Assembly (NCBI GenBank): GCA_947579605.1
Contig: OX388312.1
Coordinates: forward strand, 7,130,001 to 7,194,000
Origin: Athripsodes cinereus
Taxonomy: Eukaryota > Arthropoda > Insecta > Trichoptera > Leptoceridae
DNA: 64,000 nt
Direction of reading: 5' to 3'
Below the pieces are notes generated by a model. It did not search any database, was not told where the DNA came from, and worked only from the letters and a program-made list of their open reading frames with translations. Shown in pieces: positions 1-11,486 of the stretch; within the stretch, counting starts at the first letter, position 1; every line of letters starts with the position of its first letter. Position numbers and translations under genes: made by a program.

Positions 1-189
1 AGAGAATTCAAGTTCTCTTGAAAATGTCAATCGATATAAATATTGACGAAAGTACTCGAGGTTTCAAATAAATTGAAGTGAAAAATATCTGTGTTTTGTA
101 ATAATAGAAATAAAATATCAACAAAATAACGCTTTTATAAAAGTGTGTGTGTGTCTAAAAATATATATTTTTTCTAACATCAGATTAAA

Positions 190-312
190 GATATTTTACC
201 TCCTCAGTTCAACGATGAGGTATGCCGCGAAGCCTGAATGTTAAATTTTTATTTGTTACACGCAGTAAGTTTACTGCCTATCTACTCCATTTGTAGGGAA
301 TGTGGTGTTGGT
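190..312 (+). mobile_element. Family A retroposon, old 5'-truncated copy
   Basis: Diverged but alignable to the middle and tail of family A: TTCAACGATGAGG, then GCCTGAATGTTAA, then a tail-side match ending near GGTAAAATGATGAGGATG. Confidence 0.6.
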
Positions 313-2324
313 AAAATGATGAGGATGATGAGCATTTTCAATACAATTTTGTATACAGGTATTATATGGCAACTCTATTTGTGTGATAGTCTTTTTCATT
401 CCTTTCAACATAAATTTATATCAGGTCGATATAACAATCGAATATTTATTTGTCCTGAAAATTCATTCTGATCCCAGAATGCCACAATTTCAATTTGTAA
501 ACTATTGTTACAGTACAACCAAAGAGTAATCGGATTTCTTGGAAAATTTACCTAACCAATTCTTATCGACTCTCAAATAGTTTCATTTTAAGAATACAAA
601 GCGTTCCTAATTTTTCCGTGATCTATTTTATATTCTGGTAACATCGTTCGTATAACGGATTTGATCCTTGCTTTAACATAAGACCCTCAAATTCCTGAGG
701 GTTGCGGAGTTAGGCCGCGGACGATCATTTGACAGATTGCTTCATTCATGAATACCTAACATTTGATCATCTCATGAATACATGAGCACTTTGCATGATT
801 ATATACAAAATGTATTGTTGTAGATACATACAAGGAAAAGAACACCAAATTTTGAAATTTATAAGAATTGAAGATTCAAACATTATTCTTCAATGTTTGG
901 ACTTTTCGAATAAAAATAAAATGTGTTTTTGGAAACATGTTTTTATAGTAGGGTTATTTTCGTATTCAATTTTTTTACATTAATTCAAATAAGATTAAAC
1001 CATCGATTTAAAAAATCATCTCTTTTCATTCTCTTTTTTTGGGGGAGGGAGTGATGAAAGGAGTTGGACTGTAAAATTTTATATTACAATTTTTATAAAC
1101 TTTAAAGTTTTATACAACAATTTTTATAAACTGTAAGTACCTAGTTTGAATTAGAAACTCGTTTAGTTTCTCGTTTATTTAATTTTATTTTGTATTTATT
1201 CATAACATACAAATTAGGAAACTAAGGCAACGACGTCATGAAAAATAAATCACATATTTAATTTCTCTTTAGAATAGGGTTCTTTCTCTGGTAATATGCA
1301 ATTGTATGTATTGTATGTAATACGATGTATGCACAGAAAGATTATCTTCTCATATCATAATAGTCTCGTGTCATCAAAGAGAGGAAAAATATTGTAATAC
1401 ATATTGCATAATTTCATTGTTAAATAATATATGTATTTTTTGACATATGACATACGATTTTTATTATAATAATGTTCTTATACCTTACGCAAGGAAATCA
1501 AATCATTGATATCATTAAATTTGTACAATCTGACATATTGCCTTGTAGTCTGCTCAATTTGATTTGAAACCCTCTTTATTTCCAGTCACATCGGTACTAC
1601 ACACATACACATAATACCTTTAGACTTGTTTAAAAATACATGCGATATCCTTTTATTCATTCTCTTAGTTTATAGTAACATGCCCCCCTAATCTTATTCG
1701 GAAACGAGAGAATCAAGACATTTCACAATCATTTTGTCAAATAATAATAATAATAGGAATGAGTACATATTACTTACTCATGTACATTTTCTCAAATCGA
1801 GAAGTTATTTTTTTCTTTTTCGGGGGTTGAAATAAAGGTATGTGTAATGGGGTGGGTGTTGGTCATGCCCTCTTCTCATTTTATTGTAGAATTTTAACTG
1901 TGAGGGTTTAAATTTAACACTTTTACGTTTTGATAAATTTGATAAGAATACAAAAAAGCTAATTTCGAATTTGAATAATGAGATTCGGTCATTCGAAAAT
2001 CACGTTGTTTGATTATGTAAATAACTATTTTGAAACGGATGAATTTTGAGAAGAAGACATAGTCATTGGAGATAGAGTATAAAAAATGGTAATCAAAGTT
2101 CTACATCAACCACCTAAAAGTTTTATAGTATATTGCACAATTCTACACAGATGATATTTTGTTGTGCAAATAGATGACATATTGTTATTATGATATTGTC
2201 TTTAGATGATGCGTCATATATTTTTCCTGTGTTCCTTAAACAATCATCAATGGTTAAGGATGATGAAAATAAACTTTTGCTTGATAAAAATAAAATTTAA
2301 AAGTGTTTTCTAAAGTGTTGAAAA
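313..2324. other. AT-rich stretch without recognised genes
   Basis: Only AT-rich sequence and short chance frames were seen. A small GC-richer patch at 680-725 contains the near-palindrome CCCTCAAATTCCTGAGGG. A G-run (GGGGGAGGGAG) lies at 1039-1051. Confidence 0.5.
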
Positions 2325-2465
2325 GGTGACAGGTTTGACATCACGTTCCGGTCACGCTCTGAAGCGACTGCCCAACAATTCACCCCCATGGGGCGGCAAC
2401 CCTTAACCCGGTCGGAATGTCAAGTGGCCGCACATCCACCCCTGACTAAAGCATCATCATGTCTT
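2325..2465. other. GC-rich island, unrecognised
   Basis: About 140 bp (TCACGTTCCGGTCACGCTCT, CCCCATGGGGCGGCAACCC) in very AT-rich DNA, ending in CATCATCATG, which could be a LINE-type short-repeat tail. No convincing protein was found in any frame. Confidence 0.4.
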
Positions 2466-3004
2466 ATCGAATTTACATACATAACTCTCCTTACATCCTG
2501 TCAATGTTATATCATTCATTACATATGCCGAAGACGTCAATGGTGAAAAATGAAGAGGGTGCTTGTATATATGATTTCAACTGCGTAAATTGTCTGTCAA
2601 GTACTTTTAAGACTCAATAATATAACAATCTTAATATACAAATTTCATGATGATTCTCGTTTCAAGATTTTACTCTCCTTACATTTTATTTATTTATTAA
2701 AAGATATTACTTACTTATATACTTACTTTAAAACATTATTGATAGGCAATCCATTATGCCTAATACTTTTATATTTAGTAACAGTTATAATGTAAACAAA
2801 ATTGAAAAACTTTTTTTCAAATCTCTACAAAGAATCAAACCATAGGCTTTTTATGTTTAGTAAAACATCGTTTTACTATGGTTTAGTTGCTGTTTGACCA
2901 TTTTCATTTAAAAATCTTTTATTTTCTATTTGTTATTCTTAAAAAACAACAAGAGACGGTTTTTTTGATAACTTAATAATTTATTATTTTATCAGTATAA
3001 AGGT

Positions 3005-3055
3005 TTCTGCCCTGTGCTCCCGAGAGGAGTGTTGAGGGCGATGATGATGATGATG
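3005..3055 (+). mobile_element. 51-bp copy of the RTE-like LINE 3' end
   Basis: Only the last coding bases (TTCTGCCCTGTGCTCCCGAG) and the (GAT)n tail are present. It is bounded by ATAAAGGT (2997-3004 and 3056-3063). Confidence 0.88.
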
Positions 3056-3827
3056 ATAAAGGTAATATTCAAGTCAAAGTAGGTAAATAACTATGGATAA
3101 TGGAAATAAATACATGGGTATGAAAAAAATGTAACAGAGGGGATTTATTACTAATATCAAATAAATGATAATGACCCTCATAAAATTGGACATTTTTGAT
3201 ACACGGATTCATAAAATAATATTGACAAAAGATGTTAAAAGTTAAACTGAGAATGTTAAAAGAGTACCTACCTACTCATAAAAAGGATAGTAGGTACCTA
3301 CCGTGAATAATAAAGATTATCATAAAACATGTCTTGAATGTCTTCAAACTGTTATATGCATACAAATTTAATGGATTCATTGGACCAGACATTAACTACA
3401 GCTGATGTTTAACTTATGAGAAAAGTTTTGGCTCATTCCATAGCAATGTAGTAAAACTTATTTCAAATTAAAAAAAGAATATTTTTAGATACCAACTTAC
3501 AATTCTTTTTAGAAAAGGAATGTGAATATCTGTGGTACATGTTTGTGGATGACAGCTGAGTTATGAACGTCTTTTTTCTATTTTGTAAACCATATTTATA
3601 GTTGTTATCTGTTATGTACTTTTACTAATAAATAAAATAAAAATAAAAATAAATATAGTCAATCATAATGATGAGCAATACTCATTTTATCATGTTGGTC
3701 AGTAGCAGGAACTGAATACCATATCTCTCGATATTATCTTTAAAATTTAATATATCTTCTATTGTTAGGAAGGTACTTTCTTACTCAAATGGTTTTCATG
3801 GTTTATTTATTTTGTGTTTAGGCTAAG

Positions 3828-3960
3828 GGTTGACTGGAAAACGTTGCTCAGGAATAAGTCCGCCATTTGGTCTGAATTTGCTAATTCTCATATTTTGTAA
3901 TATTTTATATCATTTTATTATATTTTTGTTGATTTTTTGCGATAAAGATTTATTACATAT
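3828..3960 (+). mobile_element. Probable LINE 3' end
   Basis: GACTGGAAAACGTTGCTCAG and GGAATAAGTCCGCCATTTG resemble the conserved 3' UTR block of jockey-type insect LINEs (GACTGG...ATAAG.CCGCC), followed by a T-rich stretch and AAAGATTTATT. Confidence 0.45.
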
Positions 3961-5017
3961 ACTTTCTTTACTAAAATTATTTCACGAATAGATAATAATG
4001 ATAGATCTAAGTATAAAAATGTACCTATGTATAGTTATATTATAGTAATATTATAATGCATGTATATTTGTATGAGTGCGCAGGTTTTTTTTTTTTGATA
4101 TTTGTAAATGGCGTAAGCTGTATGTTTGGTTGAATGAATAAATACTTCAGCAGTTTGACATAATATTTCCATTCAATATTTTTCATAAATAAATAAAATT
4201 ATACCCCACAATACATTTCTGTGATAAAATTATGAAGTAAATTTTTCATCTGCTCAAGTCTTATTTGTATTTAGGTAAGTAATTGTAGTTTTATATAAAA
4301 TAAAACAATTTAATATTTTGCTACGTTGCACTGGAATGACTCAAACCTTTATTGCAGGTTAGAAATTGCTTTGCATGTCATATTCATAAAACTACTTTGC
4401 CGTTTGATTTTATGAATAAAATTGCTAAAACATTACGGCATTAGTTGTTCTAATACCGTAATGTAATACAATAGGTAGTTACCTACTCAATACTGTTTTG
4501 TTCAGCATTTAGAATAACAATTTGAACGTTCAAACAATGTTTGTTATGTGTTATTATCTACCTACATCGTGTCCACGTTGTTAGCACCGAATGTCATCTA
4601 AGTAGGTACATAGGAGCATTTAAATTAAATTGACAAAATCAAGTAACGGATGTGCATTGTAGAATATTTAAAAAAACATTCAAAATATGTCAAAATATTT
4701 TGTGGCATAATATACCTACTATGTTAGGTTGATGGCAAATAATATATAAACATTGAAATCTTTAAACGGTGTTAATGACTTGAATATCCTACCGTTGTTA
4801 ATTTTCTACAATTTTTAATGTAAATTCTTGTAGGAGCATACTAAAATATTACAGTAATAGTTTAAGAATAACACAAATCATTCGTTTCGAGTGGATTGCC
4901 AAAATAAATAAATATAATAGAATAAAAGAGGACGAGGATTTTAAAAATAAAGTACCTGAGTTTTACGGCAGGAAAAAAGGTGTAGGTACCTAAATGTATA
5001 TGTTTTCATTTATTCAT
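3961..5017. other. AT-rich stretch without recognised genes
   Basis: Nothing beyond short TAGGTAGGTACC-type words and A/T runs. Confidence 0.5.
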
Positions 5018-5263
5018 TCCATCACAGCATTTCCCATAAGAGGGGTAGCCAGCGGACTAATTGTAATAAATATGTAAGTCATCCTCACCGCGCCAATAAA
5101 AGTTAAAAAAAATCAGGATGGATGGAATACATTAGCGGTGAATTGAAGATGTTAATTATTGACTTATATGTGTGGTTTTACAAACACTTGCCTTTTACAG
5201 GACACTTAAAAATTTACAGAAAAAAGTGATAGACTTTTTTTTAACCGGAGACTCTACGGGATC
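5018..5263 (-). mobile_element. Family A retroposon, near full length
   Basis: Begins CCATCACAGCATTTCCCAT (tail side) and ends with ACTCTACGGGAT (5' side). It is diverged along its whole length. No target duplication is visible. Confidence 0.85.
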
Positions 5264-5374
5264 AATGTATTAAAATTATACTAATGTATGGATATGTATT
5301 AAGAATATTAACTAATTTCTATAATAAACTACTATTTGAATTGGAGAAAAAATATTATTTATCATTTTAAATCT

Positions 5375-6243
5375 CATCATCATCATCATCATCGCCCTCA
5401 ACGCTCCTCTCGGGAGCACAGGGCAGAAACCAGCCTCCTCCATTCAGAGCGTCTCTGTGCCAATTGCGTCACCTCTTCCCACGACATTCCTTGCGCTCTG
5501 ATATCGTTGTCATAGGAACGGTGTATTGTGAAAGAGGGACGCCCGGGCCGACGGAACCCCTGCGGACGGAAAAACAGTGCTCTTTTTGGCCAACTATCAT
5601 TGGGCATTCTCAAAACATGTCCCAGCCAGGACCATCGTCTCTCTTGTATTACGGAGATTACAGGTCTCTGCTGGGTGCGCCGGCGCACAGCATCATTTGT
5701 AACATGTTCATACCATCTGACATCCAAAATCCTTCTAAGACACTTGTTTTCAAAGCTTAGTATCTTCCGCTCTTGAGCCTTGGTTAAGTGCCAAGACTCG
5801 CAGCCATATAGAAGGATTGGGATGATGCACGCATTGAACAAGCGACATTTTGTCCTGATGCTGAGTCCAGACGCCTTCCAAACTTTGTTCATGTTGTTGA
5901 AAGCCCCGCTAGCTGCTCCTATGCGGATTGGTAATTCCGACCGGAGATCACCCTCTGGCGTTATGGTTGCTCCCAGGTACCTGAATTTACTAACCTGAGA
6001 TATTTGGGAATTGCCAACCATTAGTGGGGTGTGAGTACTCGTGCATGTACTATTACATATGTACTCCGTTTTACCAGCGTTGATACGAAGGCCAAGGCGC
6101 AAGGAATTTTCATAAAGAGCATTAGCGTTGCACTGTAATCCGTCCACAGATGTATCAAAAAGGGCTAGATCATCCGCATATTCAAGATCGTGCAGCACTC
6201 CCACAGACGTCTCACTGTTTTCACGCTGTGATAAAGGCACCTG
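5375..6243 (-). pseudogene. 5'-truncated RTE-like LINE reverse transcriptase
   Basis: 869 bp bounded by the 9-bp duplication TTTAAATCT (5366-5374 and 6244-6252), so both ends are exact. The minus-strand frame (about 280 codons, stop near 5398) has the catalytic YADD motif at residues 22-25, then 'FRYLGA', 'LLYGCESW' and a C-terminal part with RRWSWLGHVLRMP, GRRPGRPS-type and WRRLVSALCS motifs. This is the palm end, thumb and tail of a LINE reverse transcriptase. The endonuclease and the first RT blocks are missing through truncation, so the copy is dead, although the remaining frame has no stop. The 3' end carries GATGAT repeats; short-repeat tails fit the RTE clade. At least five shorter relatives occur in the window. 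Confidence 0.93.
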
Positions 6244-6252
6244 TTTAAATCT

Positions 6253-8603
6253 ACGATATTAGAAAAAAAACCTTTATGACGTATTAAACCAATTTTCTGA
6301 TGATATAATAATATTTTGGTATTCAATATAAACTGAGTAATGGAATCCTAATAAATTTCTAGATAAAGAAACAATTTTAATCAAATATTTCGGTGAAATT
6401 CATATTGTGGAATAGTTTCGACGGCAACTAGGTTCGTTGGTTTCGGTAAAACAAACATTCTTTGAATAAATTGGATATCTTTTGATTTACCTAATAGTAC
6501 AACTCGCATTATTCTCCGGCAACTCCTCAACTAATAATAATGTTACTGGTGTAAGTACGAGTATAGTTTCAACTTACTATGAAGATTTTGTATCTATTGT
6601 TGTATGTATGGTAAATACTGCATTGCGTATTCAGAATATGCACTGACCCTAAATGAATTTGTTACCGAAAGGAACTAACGAAACAAAGACGTTTTGTATG
6701 AAAGAAATGTTTGTTTGATTGAAAAATTCAATCGATTGATAAAGTCAGTGGGCAATATGAATTTTACGCATCAAAAAAAAATTACTTTTACCTACAATAT
6801 TTGATTCAATCTAATAGGTATAGAAAGATATGATATTTTTTGAGTTCGTCGGTAGCCTGGAGGTAGAGTCTCGGCCTCGTGATCATGGGGTCCGTGGTTC
6901 GATACCAGGTGCCGGCCCCTTTCACGACACAAGCTTTTAGTAGCTTACTTTGAAAGGTGTATAAGGTTGTATTTGGGTTTATAACAAAAACCCAGATATA
7001 TCTTTTTAAAAAAAAAATATGCCGGGTTGGCTGGAAGAAATCGCATAAACCCATCTATTGGTATTCTCTCTAAATATATTTATTTATTTATTAATACATA
7101 AAACGGCGTAAAAGTCCTTAAAAGGTTTAATATTAATTTCAAAAAATCCCAGAATTAATTATACCGAAGAAGGTGGATTCTATCCTGTAAATTTAAAAGG
7201 ATTTATTCTCTAAATTTAATAGGATTTATTTCAATCACCACCGTGACAAAGAAATAGGTAGGTATAGGTATGTATAAAGTAGGTATGTTGGTCATTTACA
7301 AAAAGACAAAAGAAAATCTAAAACCATTTTGTTCTATTTTTAGACATTCCAAAATGTTCACTTATTTTAGGAGGATTAACAGCTGTGTAACAATTGCGAG
7401 ATTTTCTGTCTCTTGATTTTACAGTAAGGCGATTTCAAAGTTCATTGCCTTGAATATATTTTTAATTTTAAAAAACATCCCAGAACTGACCGAAATAGCA
7501 CACAAAATACTTTAAGTATTTTTTGCATAGATTCATTAACCTTTTATAGTTTTATCCTCTTGCATAGATAGAATACATAGAGTTGGAAACAAAATGATAA
7601 TAATTTTACATGTGTATTTAGTGTAATCTAAGTACAACAATCGTCGTCTGCATGATAATAAAATCAAATTTATCTTTGAAACCATGTCCCATTGTTTTTG
7701 AAACAAAAGCCTCGACCATTACAATGTTCTATTATTTGAATTATTCTATTATTAACTTGTGTAATACCCTTTGAACTCAGAATGGAATTATAAATATTTG
7801 TTTAATTATTTATTATCCACTGTATTTTCCAAAATAAAATATCAAATCTTTCTTTCCTAAATGCTATTTTTATTCTTATAGAAATTTAAAGTTTCTCTGT
7901 GATCCGGAAATACGAGTAAATTATCATCGTTCAATAAAAAAAGGGAAAATTTGTTTTCTGAAAACAAAAAATCGTTGATAACGCGTTCAAATGATTTTTT
8001 TTCTGGAACTTAAGATCAAAGAAAATAATTTACCTACATTAACTACCTACGAGAATGTCAACTATTCAATTGCCAATATATTAGAAAGTGGTTACTCAAA
8101 AATTTATTATGCATTATGCGATAAAATATAATGCTATTAGGAATGTGAAAAACTTGTCGTTATTCAAAATCTGCATAGCTACTCCATATAAAATAATTGG
8201 TAAATAGAAAATAAAAAGATATTTTTCTTCGAATTGATTGCGTTTTGTTTACGGTTCGATTCTTTGTGTACCTGTACAGTGGTGTACACAGAATAAAAAA
8301 ACTAGGTACTGTAGTGATTCGGACACAGTAATGATGTAGGTAAGACTAGGAGTTTTTATCCTTTTTTGTTTGTAGCGACACTGTCTTCTGAATACGTAAT
8401 CGAACACTAGTCTTGTATTTTTGTTTTGTGTATTTGCACGATAGAGAATGAATAAACCTTAGAACGACAATCTGGTGAATTGTAAAAGAGGAACTTCAGT
8501 ATTTAAAAAAAATGTAAAATGTTTATTATATGCAGCTCGGACGTCTTTCTTTGACAATACATCTTTCTTTGACAACAACATCTGAGAACTATGAATATCA
8601 TGG
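6253..8603. other. AT-rich spacer around SINE copy 1
   Basis: Apart from the SINE at 6838-7018 no gene or repeat is recognised. Just after the SINE tail, GCCGGGTTGGCTGGAAGAAA (from 7021) looks like part of a LINE 3' UTR. Confidence 0.45.
6838..7018 (+). mobile_element. tRNA-derived SINE (family B), copy 1
   Basis: Head with a Pol III A box (GGTAGCCTGGAGGTAGAG) and an exact B box (GGTTCGATACC at 6896-6906), then a body ending TTTGGGTTTATAACAAAAAC and an A-rich tail. Spacing of the boxes is tRNA-like. The minus-strand open frame across it is incidental. Confidence 0.92.
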
Positions 8604-8711
8604 TTAAAGGTGACTAAATTGGCACGGAAATGCTCTGGATGGATGAAGCTAGTTTCTGCCCTTTGCTCCCGAGAGGGGCGTTTGAAAGGCAAGATGATTA
8701 TGACGATGATT
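8604..8711 (+). mobile_element. RTE-like LINE 3' end, diverged
   Basis: AAAGGTGACTAAATTGGCAC, GCTCTGGATGGATGAAGC and TTTCTGCCCTTTGCTCCCGA follow the reverse complement of 5398-5475. It ends in GATGAT-like repeats. Confidence 0.8.
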
Positions 8712-8838
8712 GTAAAATATGATTAATTTTTTTTAGTCAACAACAAACTACCTGTTTATTTGTAAAGATTGAAGAATTTTTTTAATTTAGAATATTTAAA
8801 TGTGTAAATTTTATTGAAGAATGTATGATCTTAGGTTT

Positions 8839-8965
8839 TCTCAGCCGGCGTCACTAGTCGAAAAGTTATCTTCCGGGCTGAGTGGCCGTGGTCTAAATGG
8901 CAATTTATATTCCAACGTTTCACTCAAAACTCACAACTATGGCGGGTTTCTTCAGGGATAGGTGT
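8839..8965 (-). repeat. Repeat fragment with hammerhead-like core
   Basis: On the minus strand CTGAAGA (8949-8955) and GAAACG (8916-8921) bracket a short stem region, followed by TTGGAATATAAATTGCC and CACGGCCACTCAGCCCGG. The order CTGANGA...GAAA is that of hammerhead ribozyme cores in Penelope-like retroelements, here with A instead of T at the fifth base. The element type is inferred. Confidence 0.35.
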
Positions 8966-9288
8966 ACACGAGCTATCTGTTTGTCTATCTTTATTGAAAA
9001 ACATTTTTTTTATAACATGTATTTAGTCTACTGGTTACCCCGATTGCGAGAGATGCTGTGCTAAAATGGATAGATACAATTGAGTTAAAATCATATTCGC
9101 AGAAACTATTGTGACGATCCAATCAGGTTTAAGTTTTTTACCATTCCATCTCCCTGCTTTGTTTGTCTCGGCTCTCTACTTCATAATATATTGTATAAGT
9201 ACGTTGAAAACATAGTCGATGAATATCACATAGGAGGGTCAATAACCGATCGACGTATTTTATTTTCTGCATCTTAATCAATAGGTGT

Positions 9289-9549
9289 TACTACTACTAC
9301 TACTACTATACCATCACGGCATATCCCACAAGTGGGGTAGCCAGCAGATCAGCTGCATGTAAGAAACATGCAAACTGTCCTCTTCGTGCCAATATAAAAA
9401 CAAGACATTCAGGATGGGTGGCAAACCTCATCGCTGAATTTAAGATGTATAATGTCTTAATTTTTTCGAACACCTGCCTTTTACAGGACACTCGAAAACT
9501 TACGGAGAAGAGTGGGAGACCAATTCTTTACCGGGTGCTCCACGGGATG
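9289..9549 (-). mobile_element. Family A short retroposon, full-length reference copy
   Basis: 261 bp flanked by the 13-bp target duplication AATCAATAGGTGT (9276-9288 and 9550-9562). Read on the minus strand it starts CATCCCGTGGAGCACCCGG and contains a block around GACATTCAGGATGGG (plus-strand sense). It ends with CCCACTTGTGGGATATGCC and a (TAG)n tail. There is no convincing protein; open frames through it are incidental. The simple-repeat tail and target duplication are those of an element copied by LINE machinery. The last 45 or so bases match the end of the LINE at 41541-41767. Confidence 0.93.
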
Positions 9550-9715
9550 AATCAATAGGTGTGCTTTTTGAAAATCATTTATGATGAATAAAACGTTTGT
9601 TTGAAATGTTCTGATTGAATATTTTTGTATTAAATCAGTCGAAATAAAACAAATACAAAAAAATACTCAGGTTAAAATACTTTATATTTTTCAGATTAAG
9701 TTATGACTGATATTC

Positions 9716-10053
9716 CATGGAATACCTACCCGGCAAAAAACTGGTTTCACACTCTTTTCCGTAAGCTTTTGCGTATACTTCTACAAGTTAATGTTCAATT
9801 TAAAAATAAATACATACATTTTGCATTTTAAATTAAGGCATGAAGTTTGCCGCCGTCCATCCGTAATGAGTCATTAATTGTAATTTTTTTTCATGTTGTT
9901 GTTCTCTATTTTGATTTGATTATTAACATGTTAAAGGCTAACGCTGTGAATATATGTAAACAAATAAATAAATAAAAAAAAATGTTGTCACGAAAAGAAA
10001 GGCTTGCAAGTTCATTACATGCGACTCATCTGCTGGCTACTCGTAGTAGACTG
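9716..10053 (+). mobile_element. Family A retroposon, old copy split by an insertion
   Basis: The 5' part (CCGGCAAAAAACTGG, CCGTAAGCTTTTGCG) and the tail part (GGCTTGCAAGTTCATTACATG, CTGCTGGCTACTCGTAG) both match family A. They are separated by foreign sequence at about 9875-9982 ending in (AAAT)n. Confidence 0.65.
9875..9982 (+). mobile_element. AAAT-tailed retroelement end nested in a family A copy
   Basis: Contains the GTTAAAGGCTAACGC motif shared with 12153-12200, 28886-28941 and 40481-40500. It ends in AAATAAATAAATAAA plus an A run. It looks like a very short 5'-truncated LINE or SINE insertion. Confidence 0.5.
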
Positions 10054-10731
10054 ATTTTTGAAATTAAACACCATTCAAAAATCAGTTCTGAATTGTTTAC
10101 TATCCTTTCTATAAAAAATATGAACAAAATTTTGTTCGAACAAAATTCGAAAATCAGTTCTAATGATTTTACTTTACGTCCTATAAAAAAATGCATCTAC
10201 ATACCCGAACATTACGTGCGCTTTAAAAATCATCGAAACATTTTCATCTTCTGTAAAAATAATGATTTACATCTCTAGAAATGTCTACTTATATACTTGT
10301 CTCCCTCATTTTTACATCTTTCTTGTTCAATCTTTTTTAGTTTGTTTTATTTTTTATTGAATTTTCTTTTGAGAGTTACAGCACGACTCAGGAATGTTTA
10401 AGAGGAGTTTGAGAGTTTGTTGATGATCCCGTACCATGGATTTTGATGCCATCAGTTTTTTTATGATCTATGCTTTTTCTTTTTTTCACTTTTTTATATG
10501 AACAAAGTTATCAGATTTAATATCAAACATCAAAATGTTTAAATCCACTCTAGACATTTTGAAATTTTGTTTTATTTTGTCTCATGCAGAAATGTATTTG
10601 AATTTTATAAAATTTGCAGGTAAGTTATTCAAAATAGAAATGAACTTATCAAAACGTTTCGATAATTTTTTTCTGCTTTTTTATATTATTATGTGCATGT
10701 ATTATGTATTTGAAACAATTACATAGTTTTT

Positions 10732-10815
10732 CGGTGTTCCGCGGACTCTTCAGCAAAGAATTGGTTTTCCAATCTTTTCTGTAAACATTTGAGTAGCCTG
10801 CTAAAAGCAGGTTTA
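10732..10815 (+). mobile_element. Family A retroposon, 5' part only
   Basis: Matches the consensus start (GTTCCGCGGACTCTTCAGCA, AGAATTGGTTTTCCA, TCTTTTCTGTAAACATTTGAG) and stops after the AAAAGCAGG block. Confidence 0.6.
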
Positions 10816-11055
10816 TTTAAAAAAAAAAAACACGTAAAAGACATTTAAAATATTCAATTGAGCAATGAGGTGTGATTACCAACCTAGATCACTAAAAGTT
10901 ATATCCTTATATCGTGAATGTAGAGTAACTCAGCAGCGGGTGGAGTAGCACACACGCCTCTCAATTGAAATTGCGGGACTTTGCCATCGGTCTGCCGATG
11001 ATCTCAAAGTATACCAATTATAAACTTCTAGTTAGAAAAAAAATAGTGGTCTTAC

Positions 11056-11160
11056 ACCGGTAAAACAACTGCACATCGTCCTAGTTTTTTTTTTAATTTT
11101 ATATTGTTTTGTTAACACTGTTGTATAATGTTGATGTGCAAAAAGAATAAATAAATAAAT
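11056..11160 (+). mobile_element. LINE 3' UTR tail (family C)
   Basis: CTGCACATCGTCCTAG, TTTTGTTAACACTGTTGT and GATGTGCAAAAAGAATAAAT also occur in inverse at 44611-44750. It ends in AAAT repeats. The layout resembles jockey/CR1-like LINE ends. Confidence 0.65.
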
Positions 11161-11486
11161 GATGCATTGTAATGTACCAAACTACTCATGAGAATATTAG
11201 TAGTTCGTGCATATGTAAGTACACTTACGTGTAGTCTGCAGTGACGTGAGGGCGTTTGGACTTTGTAAGATTTATGCCATTTGGAGTGCTACTGTACAGT
11301 GGAAAAGACAATAAATTATCGTAGAATACTCATGTCAAGTTAGACAATTGAAAACTTTAAATAAAGAGTGACACAAACCTTCTATATTCTAAATTTGTGA
11401 CATCCTAAACTATCTTCTTTCATATTTTTTCCTTCCAATAACTTCGATACAGAGTTTTAAGAATGTCTCGGAAAAAGTACAACTAA

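Noticed and set aside
6838..6912. A functional tRNA gene
   Set aside because: A and B boxes are present, but the cloverleaf is incomplete and the same head is joined to a SINE body in three places.
10559..10619. Possible 30-bp exon before GCAGGTAAGTTA
   Set aside because: The splice-like words are good, but the segment is AT-only and has no coding partner nearby.
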